DNA of 64,000 nt from Rohdeia sp041398665 (GCA_041398665.1 JAWKUH010000004.1:124001-188000); one strand, 5' to 3'. Counted from the stretch's first letter, positions 26,904-36,870 are shown. The notes: generated from the letters alone by a model not told the origin. Program-made: numbers and translations.

Positions 26904-29361
26904 GAGGTCGAAGCCGACGCGAACTGCTCGCGCATCCAGGCCAGGAACTCGAGTTCGCGCTCGAGGCCCGCTCCGTCGAGCGCGGAACCGTCTCGACGCG
27001 CCAGCGCGAGACGGGCGGCGTGCGTTCGTCCACGAGCGCCGCGTTGGCGTCCGACTCGACGACCGGGTCGGGGCCGAGCTCGAACGCTTGATCGAGGAGC
27101 TTGCGCGACACGCGACGGGTTTTGCCCATCGCGGCGGCCGGGAACGGACTCGTGCCGGTCGACCACTCGCGCTCGAACTGGGCGAGGTCGCGATCGAAGC
27201 TCTCCGCGTCGAACGCCGCGCCGGACGCGACCGACGTCGCGAGCGCCTCGAACAGCCGGCGCCAGCGCTCGCGCTGGAACTTGCCGACCAGTCCCGCCCA
27301 CTCGCGCGCGCCCCAGTCGCGCAGCGACGAACCGCGCGGCCCGAAGTGCGTCACGAGTGCGCGCGCTCCGGCGACGATCGAGGCCCGCTCCGTGTCGTTG
27401 GACGCGCGCGCGCCGGCGGCCTCGAGCCACGCGCCGAGCAGGAACGCGGGATGCGTCGAGAGCAGCTCGTCGAGGTCGTCCATCAGCGCGAGGGCGCGCG
27501 CACTCGCGGCGGCGATGCCGTCGGCGTCCCCGGCGCGCCACGCGTCGAGCACGGCGACGATCGGCTCGCGCGCGGCGTTCGACAGCGTCTGGCGACCGAC
27601 GTCGACGATGTCGAACAGGAGCGCGGGTCGCGGGGTGCTCGTCTCCGCGACGGCGACGAGGTCCTGCCAGGCGAGCACGAACTCGGCGTCGTCGTACGGG
27701 ACGGGCGGCGGCGCGACCGTGCTCGGCGCGGACGCCACGGTCGAGGGACCGCCGTCGCCCGAGTCCGGTCGGTAGGCCGCGGCGAGGATCCGTCGCCAGG
27801 CGCGCACGGCGCGCGGGTCGCTGCGGCCGTAGCGCGCGCGCACCCAGCCCTCGATCCACGCGTCGGGGTCGATCGTCGCGGTCGACCACAACTGGTCGCA
27901 GAGGTAGTCGTGCCGCAGCGGGTCGACGCCGGGGTACTCCACGCACACCGCCGCGCCCTGGAGCCCGAGGTCCGACGCGCGCGCGCGCTCGAGCTCCTCG
28001 CCGACCAGCGCCAGCTTCCCGCCGAGTCGCTGTCTCCCGCCGAAGCTCGGCGTCGTGCCCCACACGAAGGGGTGTCCGAAGAAGCCGCTCGTCCGGTCCC
28101 AGGTCGGGTCGGCGAGCGCGACGCGGTCGAGCACGACGAGTCGCTCCGGGTCGACCGATCCGAGGTAGGCGCGCAGGCGCTCGTCCGACCAGAAGCCGCG
28201 GTCGAAGCGGAACGGCCACGACGAGAGGAGCCAGCGAGCGCCGGGCCGCGCCTCGGTGAGCGCGTCCGACACGCCGCGCGAGAGTGCCGCGAGATCGGCG
28301 GCGGCGGTGATCGGCGGACGCACCTCGCCGAGCGGCGAACCGAAGTAGAGCGTGCTCTCCCCCACCCGCGCCGCGAGTTCCTCGTAGTACGCGCTCGCCA
28401 TGCGCCGGAACAGCGGGTCGCCGGGGTCGATCAACGCCGACCTGCCGAGCAGCGCCCACTCCGGCAATTCGTAGTACTGCACACCCTCGAACGACTGCGC
28501 GAACTCGAGCGGGACGACGCCGGTGAACGCCGGGAGGATCGGCACGACGCCGAGCTCGCGCATGCGTGCCACGGCGCGGCGCGCGATGCGCACGTCGGAC
28601 TCCGCGAAGGCCGGCGACATCGGGCCCATCCAGCCCACGGCCTGACCGCTCCAACCGAACGCGCGGAACGCCGCGCCGACGGTCCACGTCGCCGCCTTCT
28701 CGGGCGGGACCTCGAGCCGCTCGTAGACCGCCGCCATGACGCGGTCGCGTCCGAGCGGCATGTACATCGCGTTGGCACCGCGCAGCGCGGCGAGGTCGAC
28801 CTCGCGCTCGAAGCGCGCGGCGTCCCAGAAGGCCGCGCCGTAGGCGAACGCCTCCGGCGAGAGTTCGACGCGCAACGCGTAGGGCGACGCTCCGCGCGAC
28901 GGCGTCGCGGGAGGGAGCGGTGCCTGCGCGTCGACGTCGCCCGGGATGGCCGCGCCGGACCACCACGACGGCATGCGCGCGGCGTCGGTGCGCAGGAACT
29001 CGAACAAGCCGCGCGCGAGTCCGGTCGCGCTCTCGCCGTAGATGCGCGTGCGGCCGTCGACCGAGAGGACGGCGTAGGCGTCGAAGCCTTCGGCCAGCTC
29101 GCCGCTCGACAACTCGAACGTCACGTCGGCCGCACGTTCGCCGAGCCAGCGCTCGGCGAGCGCCTGGATCGCTGCGACGACGCCCGGCCCCTCCTGTGCG
29201 ACCTTCGTCGCACCGGTGTCTGCGGAGCTCGGACCGGCCTCCGCGCGAGCGACGACGACGCCGAACGCGCACAGCGCGATCGAGCCGAGGACGGCGAGCG
29301 GAACGCGCGGCGCGCGCCTTGTACGACCCCGACCCACGCCGGGAACGCTATCACGAAGCAT
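26782..29361 (-). CDS. Secreted alpha-N-acetylglucosaminidase (GH89, NAGLU family)
   Basis: The family removes alpha-linked N-acetylglucosamine from the non-reducing end of heparan sulfate-type and mucin glycans. An N-terminal membrane/signal segment (VPLAVLGSIALCAFGVVVA) precedes the three-domain NAGLU layout: a small N-terminal domain (GLARGLFEFLRTD), the barrel (PEAFAYGAAFWDAARFEREVDLAALRGANAMYMPL in parts, GWSGQAVGWMGPM, MRELGVVPILPAFTGVVP) and a helical C-terminal domain. Candidate catalytic Glu residues by alignment to human E316 and E446 lie in PLGEVRPP and AAVCVEYPGVDP. ATG 29359-29361 overlaps the transporter stop by one base. After about 27030 the reading frame becomes unreliable, so the last ~80 residues are doubtful. 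Confidence 0.85.
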   Translation of the reverse strand: MLRDSVPGVGRGRTRRAPRVPLAVLGSIALCAFGVVVARAEAGPSSADTGATKVAQEGPGVVAAIQALAERWLGERAADVTFELSSGELAEGFDAYAVLSVDGRTRIYGESATGLARGLFEFLRTDAARMPSWWSGAAIPGDVDAQAPLPPATPSRGASPYALRVELSPEAFAYGAAFWDAARFEREVDLAALRGANAMYMPLGRDRVMAAVYERLEVPPEKAATWTVGAAFRAFGWSGQAVGWMGPMSPAFAESDVRIARRAVARMRELGVVPILPAFTGVVPLEFAQSFEGVQYYELPEWALLGRSALIDPGDPLFRRMASAYYEELAARVGESTLYFGSPLGEVRPPITAAADLAALSRGVSDALTEARPGARWLLSSWPFRFDRGFWSDERLRAYLGSVDPERLVVLDRVALADPTWDRTSGFFGHPFVWGTTPSFGGRQRLGGKLALVGEELERARASDLGLQGAAVCVEYPGVDPLRHDYLCDQLWSTATIDPDAWIEGWVRARYGRSDPRAVRAWRRILAAAYRPDSGDGGPSTVASAPSTVAPPPVPYDDAEFVLAWQDLVAVAETSTPRPALLFDIVDVGRQTLSNAAREPIVAVLDAWRAGDADGIAAASARALALMDDLDELLSTHPAFLLGAWLEAAGARASNDTERASIVAGARALVTHFGPRGSSLRDWGAREWAGLVGKFQRERWRRLFEALATSVASGAAFDAESFDRDLAQFEREWSTGTSPFPAAAMGKTRRVSRKLLDQAFELGPDPVVESDANAALVDERTPPVSRWRVETVPRSTERASSANSSSWPGCASSSRRLRPRGVARGGYLPALRRGEAVVSPTTASRRCPRRRAPVHDSRS

Positions 29362-31017
29362 CAGACGTCGAGTCGGGACGGATCGAAGCGGACCAGGGCC
29401 TTCCCGCCGGAGCGCACCGCGAGGACGGCCCACAGGAGGAGCACGAACCATGCCGCCGGAGCGGCCACGGCGGCGCGGCGGAAGGTGTCGGTGTCCGGGG
29501 CCTGCAGGGACCACGCGACGTACGCCGCACCGATCGAGAGTGCGAGTGCGAGACCGACGAGAACGGCGCGGCACAGGAACAGCACCGAGGCTCGGCCGAC
29601 GTCCTGCAGCACGCCGTCGGCCCCAGGGACGACCCGCACCGGCCAGAGGAGGAAGAAGACGTTGTCCGTCGCGACCCAGCCGAGGAGGAAGACCGGCAGG
29701 AAGGCCAGCGCGAGGAGCAGCGACGGGCTGAGCGTCCCCATGAGAATCGCGAAGAGCGCGGCGCCGATCGAGATGAACGTCCCGACCACGGCGACCTGCG
29801 GCAGGAGCAGCGCGAGGAACAGTCGGCTCGAGCGCAGCGGCCACGACTTGATCTGCTCGAGCCGGTCGACCTCCTCGCGGAGGTCGAAGCGCAACGTGCC
29901 CGAGAGGTAGATGCTGCCGAACACCACGAGGAGCCCGACGGCCCAACCCGGGTCGCCCTCGAAGTCGCGCGCGTAGAGCCGCAGTCCGCCGACACCGACG
30001 AGCAGGGTGAGGCCGGCGACGACGAGCGTGATGCGCGCACGCCGGAAGATCGACGCGCTCTTGCGCCAGAACACCGCGCCCGTCGGCGAACGACCGAGCA
30101 GCCAGGGGACGGAGCGGCGCGCGGCCCACTTCGAGATCGCCGTCGAGCTCGCACCGGTCCCGAGTCGGCGCGCGCGGTCGAGGCGCTTGCCGACGCGGCT
30201 CGAGGTCGCGATCGCGACCTCGCGCCAGTCGGCCGGCCAGCGTCGGACGAGCTCGAACAGGACCAGCACCGCGGCGAGGCACGGCAGTCCGCGGAGCAAC
30301 GCCTCGCGCGTGTCCTCGGCGACGAAGGTGGCGACGAGCGGCTCGACCGGCACGGCGATCCGTTGGAGCAACGGGTGCGAGGCGATCGCGGTGATGTCGG
30401 GTCGTCCGATGTCCGGCAGCGGGACGAACAACAGACCCGCCGCCCGAACAGGAGGACGAGCGCACCGACCCGACCGACGCCGTCGAGCACCCGCGACGAG
30501 ACGCGCTGTTCGAGCAGCGCAGCGCCGAGCGACACGACCTGACCGAGGATCGTGAGGGCGAACGTGAGGACGAGCGCGCCGAGGAACGCGCCCGTGACGG
30601 TCGGCACGCGGAACGCCGCGACGATGCCGAGCACGAGCGAACCGACGGCCGCGCGCCCCAGCGACGTGAGCAGACGGTGACCCAGGATCGCCGAGCGCTT
30701 CACGGGAGCCGACAGCAGCCGGTCGAGCTCCGCGGACTGGAGGAAGATCCCGCGCTGCCCGAGGTGGGCGAAACGTTGAGCGCGACGAGCGAGAGGACCA
30801 TGAGGCGCACGAAGCCCGGCTCCATCACGTCGACGCCCGACGTGCGCGCGAACAGACGTCCGACGCCGAGCGACGCGATCCACGAACCGGCGACCGCCGT
30901 CCCCACGAACGCGAACAGGACGCCCGCGGGACGTCTTGCCAGGCGTCGCAGGTGCTTGCGCACGACGCCCCGCAGCTTGAGGAGCGCGAGGCGTCCGAGG
31001 ACGACGTGGCCGCTCAC
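29361..31017 (-). CDS. ABC-2 type transporter permease, two frame breaks
   Basis: A polytopic membrane protein that follows its ATPase gene with a GTGA overlap (GTG 31015-31017). Three pieces form one protein of about 550 residues: LGRLALLKLRGVVRKHLRRLARRPAGVLFAFVG up to LVALNV (read in parts), then IFLQSAELDRLLSAPVKRSAILGHRLLTSLGRAAVGSLVLG, then VPLPDIGRPDITAIASHP to the end. Breaks lie near 30770 and 30440. Many hydrophobic helices and the SAPV segment resemble the permeases of the ABC-2/putative exporter group, in which SAPVKR-type motifs are common. Substrate unknown. Confidence 0.75.
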
Positions 31018-31951
31018 GGAGTCTCGGGCGCGGAGGGTCCCCGCTCCTCCTCCGCCGACGCGTCCGCTCCGTCCGTCACCGCGAAGAAGACCTGTTCGAG
31101 GTCCGAGTCGGGCTGCGCGTGCGCGCGGGCCGCGCCTCGTCGAGGTCGCCGTCGAACAGCACCTTGCCGCGGCGCAGGATCATGAGGCGCGTCGACAGCT
31201 CCTCGACGACGCCGAGGAGGTGGCTCGACAGCACGACGGCGGCGCCGCGCGCCGCGAGGGACGCGATCGCGCGCTTGGCCGCACGGATGCCGACGGGGTC
31301 GAGGCCGGAGAGCGGCTCGTCGAGGAGCAGCACGCGCGGCTCGTGCAGGAGCGCCATCGACAGCGCGAGCTTCTGGCACATGCCGCGCGAGAGCTCGCCG
31401 CCCAGTGCATAACGCTTGCCGAAGAGTTCGAAGTGCTCGAGCAGCTCCGTCGCGCGCTTCTTCCAGTTCGTGAGCCGGTACAGGCCCGCCGTGAAGTCGA
31501 GGTGCTCCCAGACGGTCAGCGCGTCGAACGGCTGCGGTTGGTCGGGCACCCACGCGAGTTCGCGCTTGGCCGCCAGCTCGTCGCCGACGAGGTCGGCGCC
31601 GCAGACCTCGATCGATCCCTCCTCCACGGGCAGCACGCCCGCGATCGTCCGGAGCGTCGTCGTCTTGCCCGCGCCGTTCGGACCGACGAGGCCGAGGATC
31701 TCGCCGGAGCGCAGCTCGAGGTCGACGCCCGCGACGGCCCAGGTGTCGCCGTAGCTCTTGCGCAGACCGCGGACGCGGAGGAGCGTCTCGCGCGGCGCGG
31801 GTGCCGGCACGGGGGCCTCTTCGCGCTCGCTCACCGTCCCCTCGGACGGCGCGCCCGACGCTGCGTGCGGTCCTTCCTGGGACCCGCCGGGCGTGTCGGC
31901 GGCCGGGGGTCCCGGCGCGTGGTCGGCGGAGGCTTCGCGGAGGTGGTCCAT
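31014..31951 (-). CDS. ABC-2 transporter ATPase, one frame break near the C-terminus
   Basis: Starts at ATG 31949-31951 with a disordered, Pro/Ala/Glu-rich N-terminal extension of about 55 residues. The ATPase has LRVRGLRKSYGDTWAVAGVDL, Walker A GLVGPNGAGKTTTLRT, Q-loop WVPDQPQP, signature LSRGMCQKLALSMALL, Walker B VLLLDEPLSGLDP and the H-loop VVLSSHLL. After GDLDEAR (about 31135) the frame must shift to continue AHAQPDSDLEQVFFAVTDG, a normal ABC-2 ATPase end. It overlaps the permease start as GTGA. The pair is divergent from the CysE-like gene. Confidence 0.9.
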
Positions 31952-32077
31952 GGCAACGGGGCGAAGATCCTATCGGCCGGAGCGGGTCGGGGCCGAGCGG
32001 TGACCGGCGCTCCGTGGCGCGGATTCCGCCTTCCCGTTCAATCCGGGGGCTCCCGGCGCTCGACGGGGATCGGGAGC

Positions 32078-32626
32078 ATGGCGAGTCCTGATCGAGAAGG
32101 CGCCCCCGACGGCGCCCCCCGCGGGGTGAGCGCGACGGTCGGGGACCCGGGGCGCGAGCGCTGGGCGCGCGGCGAGTACGCGCCGGGCAAGCGACTGCTG
32201 GCGGCGATCCGCGCCTATCAGTCGGCTCGCGGTCCGCTGGCTCCCCTCGCGCGCCGGATCGCCGTGCTGCGCCATCGCTTCTGGAGCGCGGTCACGGGCT
32301 GCGACGTGCCGATCGACTCGCGCATCGGCGTGGGCCTCGTGCTGCCGCACCCCCTCGGGATCGTGCTGCACCCCGACGCCGAGGTCGGTCCGAACTGTCT
32401 CCTGTTCCAGGGCGTGACCTTGGGGACGCGCGAGGGTCGCGACGGAGCGCCGCGGCTCGGCGGCCACGTCGACGTCGGAGCCGGCGCGAAGATCCTCGGA
32501 CCGGTGGTCGTCGGCGACCACGCGAAGATCGGGGCGAACGCAGTCGTGCTGCACGACGTCCCGCCGCACGGCGTGGCGGTCGGCGTCCCCGCGAAGGTGA
32601 TCGCGGTCGCCGAGGAAGCGGCCTGA
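32078..32626 (+). CDS. Serine O-acetyltransferase-like hexapeptide-repeat transferase
   Basis: A 182-residue protein (ATG 32078). A short N-terminal helical part (YAPGKRLLAAIRAYQ) precedes a left-handed beta helix: IGVGLVLPHPLGIVLHPDAEVGPNC, LLFQGVTLGTREGRDGAPRLGGHVDVGAGAKILGP in parts, then GDHAKIGANAVVLHDVPPHGVAVGVPAKVI. The HPLGIVLH and QGVTLGT segments match serine acetyltransferases (first step of cysteine synthesis), but the N-terminal domain is shorter than in E. coli CysE, and polysaccharide acetyltransferases share the fold. Its end converges on the glycosyltransferase-methyltransferase gene with only 16 bases between stops. Confidence 0.8.
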   Translation: MASPDREGAPDGAPRGVSATVGDPGRERWARGEYAPGKRLLAAIRAYQSARGPLAPLARRIAVLRHRFWSAVTGCDVPIDSRIGVGLVLPHPLGIVLHPDAEVGPNCLLFQGVTLGTREGRDGAPRLGGHVDVGAGAKILGPVVVGDHAKIGANAVVLHDVPPHGVAVGVPAKVIAVAEEAA

Positions 32627-32642
32627 GCGCGGCGCGCGCGGG

Positions 32643-34538
32643 CTACGCCGCGTTGCTCGAGCCGCCCGCGAGCTGCTCGAACTTCGAGACGTAGCGCGTC
32701 CTGAGGTGCGCGAGTCCGATCCGGCGCTCGGGTCGTGCGCTCGAGGGCAGGACGACCGCGGCCTCGACCATGTCGCCGATCTGTCGCCACCCCACCGCGT
32801 CGAGCGGATGTTCGACGAGCACGACGTCGACGGGTTGCGTGCCGAGCGTGCGGGCGCAGGCCTCGTCGAGCGCCTGGACCACGCGTTCGCGCGGGCCGTC
32901 CACGGTCGGGTCGTAGCGCATCAGGAACCCGGCTCGACCCGTGAGGTGCCGCGCGAACTCCGAGAAGACGTAGGCCACCTCGTTCGGGTCGCCGTAGTCC
33001 GGCCACGCGAAGATCGCGAAGGCCGCGTCGTGCGGGGCGGGCTCGGCCGGACGCTCGGGCGCCGTCGGAGCGGACTGCGCGCACGGCGCAGCGCTCGGCG
33101 CGGACGACGGCGACGCGGCCGCCGCGGCGACGGTCGCGCGCACGCGCATGTCGCGCCCGACCTTCGCGGCCTGGCGCCAGGTCTGCGAGATCGGACCGAA
33201 GGCGACGTTCGCGAAGCCGGCGTCCGCGAGCGCCTTGCCGAGCGCGCTGCGCGTCCAGCCCCACTTGTGGATCTGCGCCGCGCCCTGCTCCGCGATCAAG
33301 GGCGGCCAGCCGTACATGCCGCCGAGCCCCATGTCGTAGCCGCGGTCGTCGGTGTAGCGACCGAGGATGCGGATGCAGGCCTCGAGGTCGGGCAGTTCGA
33401 GGTAGAGCTCGCCGGACGGCTTGAGCACGCGGCGCCACTCGCGCAACGCGGCGAGCGCCTGGTCGTACGTCATGTGCTCGAACAGGTGGTTCGCCTCGAT
33501 GACGTCGATCGACGCGTCGCCGAGCATGTGCAGGTCGAAGGCGTCGGCGACGACGTCGGGCGACACCTGCGGGTTCGTGTCGACGTTGATCCAGCCCTCG
33601 CGACGCTCGGAACCGCAGCCGAGGTGCAGGCGCGCGAGCGAGGCGTCGTCGGGCACGAGGAGCTGCGACTCGCGGCTCGGGCCGTGCGACGCCGGTGCGG
33701 CGGAGCGCGGGCTCCACGCACCGTCGCTCCAGTACGCGCGGTGCTCGGTGAAGGTGTCGACCTCGATCTGGTGTCCGCGCGTGGCGGCGAAGAAGCGCTC
33801 GTTCCAGTCCTCGCCGTACTCCCGCACGAAGTACTCCGTCGCGAACGCCTTCGCGTTCCGCTGGTACTCCTCGCGCGAGACCGTGTTCGTGCCCTTCCGG
33901 CCGTACGTCGAGCCGCCGAGGTGGCGGTAGGCGACGTCGTCGCTGTACGCGACGAACCAGCCGTTCGAGTAGCAGCGGTACGCGAGTTCGTGGATCGCGC
34001 CCCAGCACCACGTGAACGCGGGGTTCAGGAATCCCGCCTCCTCCACCGCTTCGCGCTTCATCATGAAGCCGAGGTAGTCGCAGGTCGTGACCTTGCGGAA
34101 GCCGCCGTTCGCGCGCCGCTCGGCGCCGGGGTAGCCGCCCTCCTGGTTGGTCGGAGAGAGGATCGCGAGGCGCGGTTCGCGCTCCATCGTCTCGACGAGG
34201 ATGCGTGCGGCGTCGACGCCGTCGTCGAAGACGACGTCGTTCATCAGGACCCAGTAGTAGTCGTAGCCGCCGTTCGCGCGGAGCTCCTCGTCCTGCGAGG
34301 CGGCGAGCTTGGCCGCGTCGAGCGCGAGGTTGTGCCCGTAGCACTTCCCGCGGAACGGCTCGTCGCGGTACCACAGCGTGGAGCACCTCGAGAGCTGGTC
34401 GGGCTCGGTACCGCACTCCACCACGTGGAAGTCGATGGGCAGCGAGGTCTGCGCGCGCAGGCGCTCGACCATCGCGTCGACGAGGTCGGGCCGGTTGCGC
34501 GAGGCGACGAGGGCGGCGATGCGGGGCGTGCGTGTCAT
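32643..34538 (-). CDS. Fusion of GT2 glycosyltransferase and SAM-dependent methyltransferase
   Basis: A 631-residue protein (ATG at 34538) with three parts. Residues 1 to about 290 are GT-A: IAALVASRNRPDLVDAMV, FRGKCYGHNLALDAA, DYYWVLMNDVVFDD (DxD-like region), EEAGFLNPAFTWCWGAIHE. Residues of about 300-460 are a class I methyltransferase with motif I LHLGCGSERREGWINVD at 304-320, DVIEANHLFEHMTYDQA, and LKPSGELYLELPDLE. After an Ala/Pro/Ser-rich linker (about 465-500), residues to 631 form another alpha/beta segment (AAFAIFAWPDYGDPNEV to VVLPSSARPERRIGLAHL in parts) that I cannot place; it may be a GT-B half domain. A surface-glycan role is inferred. It is 21 bases downstream of the RapZ-C gene on the same strand. 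Confidence 0.85.
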   Translation of the reverse strand: MTRTPRIAALVASRNRPDLVDAMVERLRAQTSLPIDFHVVECGTEPDQLSRCSTLWYRDEPFRGKCYGHNLALDAAKLAASQDEELRANGGYDYYWVLMNDVVFDDGVDAARILVETMEREPRLAILSPTNQEGGYPGAERRANGGFRKVTTCDYLGFMMKREAVEEAGFLNPAFTWCWGAIHELAYRCYSNGWFVAYSDDVAYRHLGGSTYGRKGTNTVSREEYQRNAKAFATEYFVREYGEDWNERFFAATRGHQIEVDTFTEHRAYWSDGAWSPRSAAPASHGPSRESQLLVPDDASLARLHLGCGSERREGWINVDTNPQVSPDVVADAFDLHMLGDASIDVIEANHLFEHMTYDQALAALREWRRVLKPSGELYLELPDLEACIRILGRYTDDRGYDMGLGGMYGWPPLIAEQGAAQIHKWGWTRSALGKALADAGFANVAFGPISQTWRQAAKVGRDMRVRATVAAAAASPSSAPSAAPCAQSAPTAPERPAEPAPHDAAFAIFAWPDYGDPNEVAYVFSEFARHLTGRAGFLMRYDPTVDGPRERVVQALDEACARTLGTQPVDVVLVEHPLDAVGWRQIGDMVEAAVVLPSSARPERRIGLAHLRTRYVSKFEQLAGGSSNAA

Positions 34539-34559
34539 GGGTTCCTCCTCGCGGCGCGC

Positions 34560-34988
34560 TCAGACCGCGCGCAGTCGGTGTGCGGGTGCCTCGCCGTCGG
34601 CGGGTCGGTGCAGTTCGCCCTGGCTCTCGAACGTGCGCTCACGGTGCACGAGCACGACCTCGAAGCCCTTTTCCGACAGCGCGTCGGCGAGCGCCTGCGC
34701 GAGCAGCACCGAGCGGTGCCGTCCCGCGTTGCAGCCCAGCCCCACGCGCACGTCGTCGTCGAGGTCGGCGAGGAAGGCCACGAAGTCGCTCGCGCGCTCG
34801 ACGAACGCGCGCGCGGCGGGCTGCGCCATCACGAAGTCGCGCATCTCGCCGTCGGGCGAGCTGAACAGGCTCCACCGCGCGTCGCGCGCGGGGTTCTTCA
34901 GGAAGGAGACGTCGAAGTAGTGGTTCGTCGGCGGCGGGCCGTACTTGAACCCGAACGTGACGAGCGTGACGCGGCGGCGGTCGGACAT
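34560..34988 (-). CDS. Free-standing RapZ C-terminal domain protein
   Basis: A 142-residue protein whose whole length matches the C-terminal domain of RapZ (formerly YvcJ/YhbJ). It starts VTLVTFGFKYGPPPTNHYFDVSFLKNP, followed by AFVERASDFVAFLADL, the phosphate-binding signature VGLGCNAGRHRSVLLAQALA and VVLVHRERTFES. In E. coli this domain binds RNA (GlmZ) and glucosamine-6-phosphate. The N-terminal P-loop kinase domain is absent. It sits upstream of the glycosyltransferase-methyltransferase fusion in what looks like a two-gene operon. The region 34989-35244 upstream holds no gene. Confidence 0.85.
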   Translation of the reverse strand: MSDRRRVTLVTFGFKYGPPPTNHYFDVSFLKNPARDARWSLFSSPDGEMRDFVMAQPAARAFVERASDFVAFLADLDDDVRVGLGCNAGRHRSVLLAQALADALSEKGFEVVLVHRERTFESQGELHRPADGEAPAHRLRAV

Positions 34989-35244
34989 GGCGGTGCGGTC
35001 CCGCCGGAGCGGGTCTCCCCGTCACCGATCGACCGATCGGGGTGCGCGCTGCACCCCTCCGGCGCGCCGCGGTCCGCCGCTGGGACTCGCTCTTCGGCCT
35101 CGACGCAGCGGGCTCGGCGCGGCGCCTTCCGGGGAACGATCCCCCGCGCCGTACCGCTGCAGCTCCGGCCGAAGGGTCGAGGCCGGCGACGGGAACGGTC
35201 CGGAACGCCCCGCGTTCGGCGGGCGCGCCGGTGACGCGCCGGGA

Positions 35245-36870
35245 TCAGGGGTACAGCGTCACGAGCAGTCCGTCCGAGAGCTCCGCGACGCCGGTCGTCG
35301 GATCGCCGAGGAAGGTCTGCAGCGCGACGCGCAGGCCGACCAGCGCCGGATTCGCCGGCACGTCGATCGAGACGTTCGCGTTGCCGCCGACGAGGAAGGC
35401 GAGGTCGATCATCACGGGGGCGACGACGTCGGCGAGCAGCACGTCACCGCCGACTCCGTCGAACACCGTCCCGCACCCCGCGAGGTCGCCGCCGCGCAGG
35501 CCGAAGTACGTGGCCGCGAAGCCGTTCGTCACGCTCTCCCCGAGGACCGTCGCCGTGAGCGTCGTACCGATCGAAGCGGGAGTCGCGGGCGGATCGAGCC
35601 GCGCGGTCGGACCGGCGCAGCCGACCATCCGCACGAACGGCGGGCACGGTCCGGTGCCGAACAGCGCGAGCGCCGGCTCGCCCGACGCCGACGCCGTGAA
35701 GTTGCCGCCGACGGCGAGCGCGGGCGCTCCGTTCCAGACGAACGAGGCGATCGCGACGGCGTGCTCGTCGAAGATCGAGAACGTGCCGTGGATCCTCGCG
35801 TCGACGGGCTGCCACGCCGTGCCGTCGAAACGCGCGACGTCGGCGAGCGGTGTGCCGCCGGAACCGGTGATGGTGCCGCAGGCGTAGAGCTGCGGACCGC
35901 TCCCGTCGTCGTGCACGAGGAGTCGGTCCACGCGTCCGTCGAGCCCCGCACCGACCGGCGTCCACGTCGAACCGTCCCAGCGCACGACGTTGACGCCCGG
36001 TGCACCCGCGAGGCTGATGAGGCCGCCCGCGTAGAGCGCGGGACCCGTCCCGTCGTCGAAGACGACGAGGTCGGTGACGAACTCGACGATCCCGGTGCCG
36101 AGCCCGGGCAGCGCCGACCACGTCGTCCCGTCGAAGCGCGCGATGTCGATCGCCGCCACGCCGTCGACCGACTGGAAGTCGCCTCCCGCGTAGAGCGCCG
36201 GGCCGCTGCCGTCGTCGAAGGAGACGAGCGCCGCGGCTCCGCCGGCGGGGAACCCGCCCGTCATCGAAGTCGCGAGCGGCGTCCACGTCGTCCCGTCGTA
36301 GGACGCCACGCTCGCCGCTGCGACGCCGTCGATCGTGTCGAACAACCCCGACGCGACGAGGACGGTGCCGGACCCCAGGTCGACCGGCAGGAGTTCGATC
36401 ACGACGGGCGACGTGGAGAACGCGTGCGTCACGCCGCTGCCGAGCGCCGACCACGTCGCCCCGTCCCACTGCGCGACGCTGTGCACGGTGGCCGTGCCCG
36501 AGTTCGTGAACCAGCCGCCCGCGAACAGCCGCGGCCCGTCGCCGAGGTCGGCCGACGCGAGCGCGAACACCGAGTTGGTCGCGATCCCCGGTCCGCCGGA
36601 CAGTCCGACCCCGAGCGGCGACCAGCTCGTCCCGTCGAAGCGCGCGACGTGCGACGCGGGCGCGCCGCCCGCCGAGACGAAGGCGCCGCCCGCGACGAGG
36701 ATCGACCCGCTCCCGTCGTCGTACGCGACGAGGGCCCGGATCCCGCCGTCGAACGCGGCGCCGTGCGGGCGCCAGTCCGTGCAGATCGGGGTCTGGGCGA
36801 GCGCGGTGGCGGAGGCGGCGAGGATCGACGCCGCGAGGAGGGCGCCGCGAACGGTCGTGGACGGGAGCAT
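35245..36870 (-). CDS. Secreted seven-repeat propeller-like protein, paralogue A
   Basis: A 541-residue protein with a signal peptide (VRGALLAASILAASATALAQ), then a Cys (PICTDW). Seven repeats of about 55-60 residues follow, each with the core FDDGSGPALYAGGxF, then VARFDGTTWSPLG; the last is shortened. Seven four-strand-like units suggest a seven-bladed beta-propeller. The C-terminal 130 residues (from GPCPPFVRMVGCAG to the end DGLLVTLYP) form a separate beta-rich domain with conserved Cys residues and PANPALVGLRV. It is one of three adjacent paralogues on this strand. The family is not one I can name; binding or adhesion outside the cell is a guess. Confidence 0.8.
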   Translation of the reverse strand: MLPSTTVRGALLAASILAASATALAQTPICTDWRPHGAAFDGGIRALVAYDDGSGSILVAGGAFVSAGGAPASHVARFDGTSWSPLGVGLSGGPGIATNSVFALASADLGDGPRLFAGGWFTNSGTATVHSVAQWDGATWSALGSGVTHAFSTSPVVIELLPVDLGSGTVLVASGLFDTIDGVAAASVASYDGTTWTPLATSMTGGFPAGGAAALVSFDDGSGPALYAGGDFQSVDGVAAIDIARFDGTTWSALPGLGTGIVEFVTDLVVFDDGTGPALYAGGLISLAGAPGVNVVRWDGSTWTPVGAGLDGRVDRLLVHDDGSGPQLYACGTITGSGGTPLADVARFDGTAWQPVDARIHGTFSIFDEHAVAIASFVWNGAPALAVGGNFTASASGEPALALFGTGPCPPFVRMVGCAGPTARLDPPATPASIGTTLTATVLGESVTNGFAATYFGLRGGDLAGCGTVFDGVGGDVLLADVVAPVMIDLAFLVGGNANVSIDVPANPALVGLRVALQTFLGDPTTGVAELSDGLLVTLYP

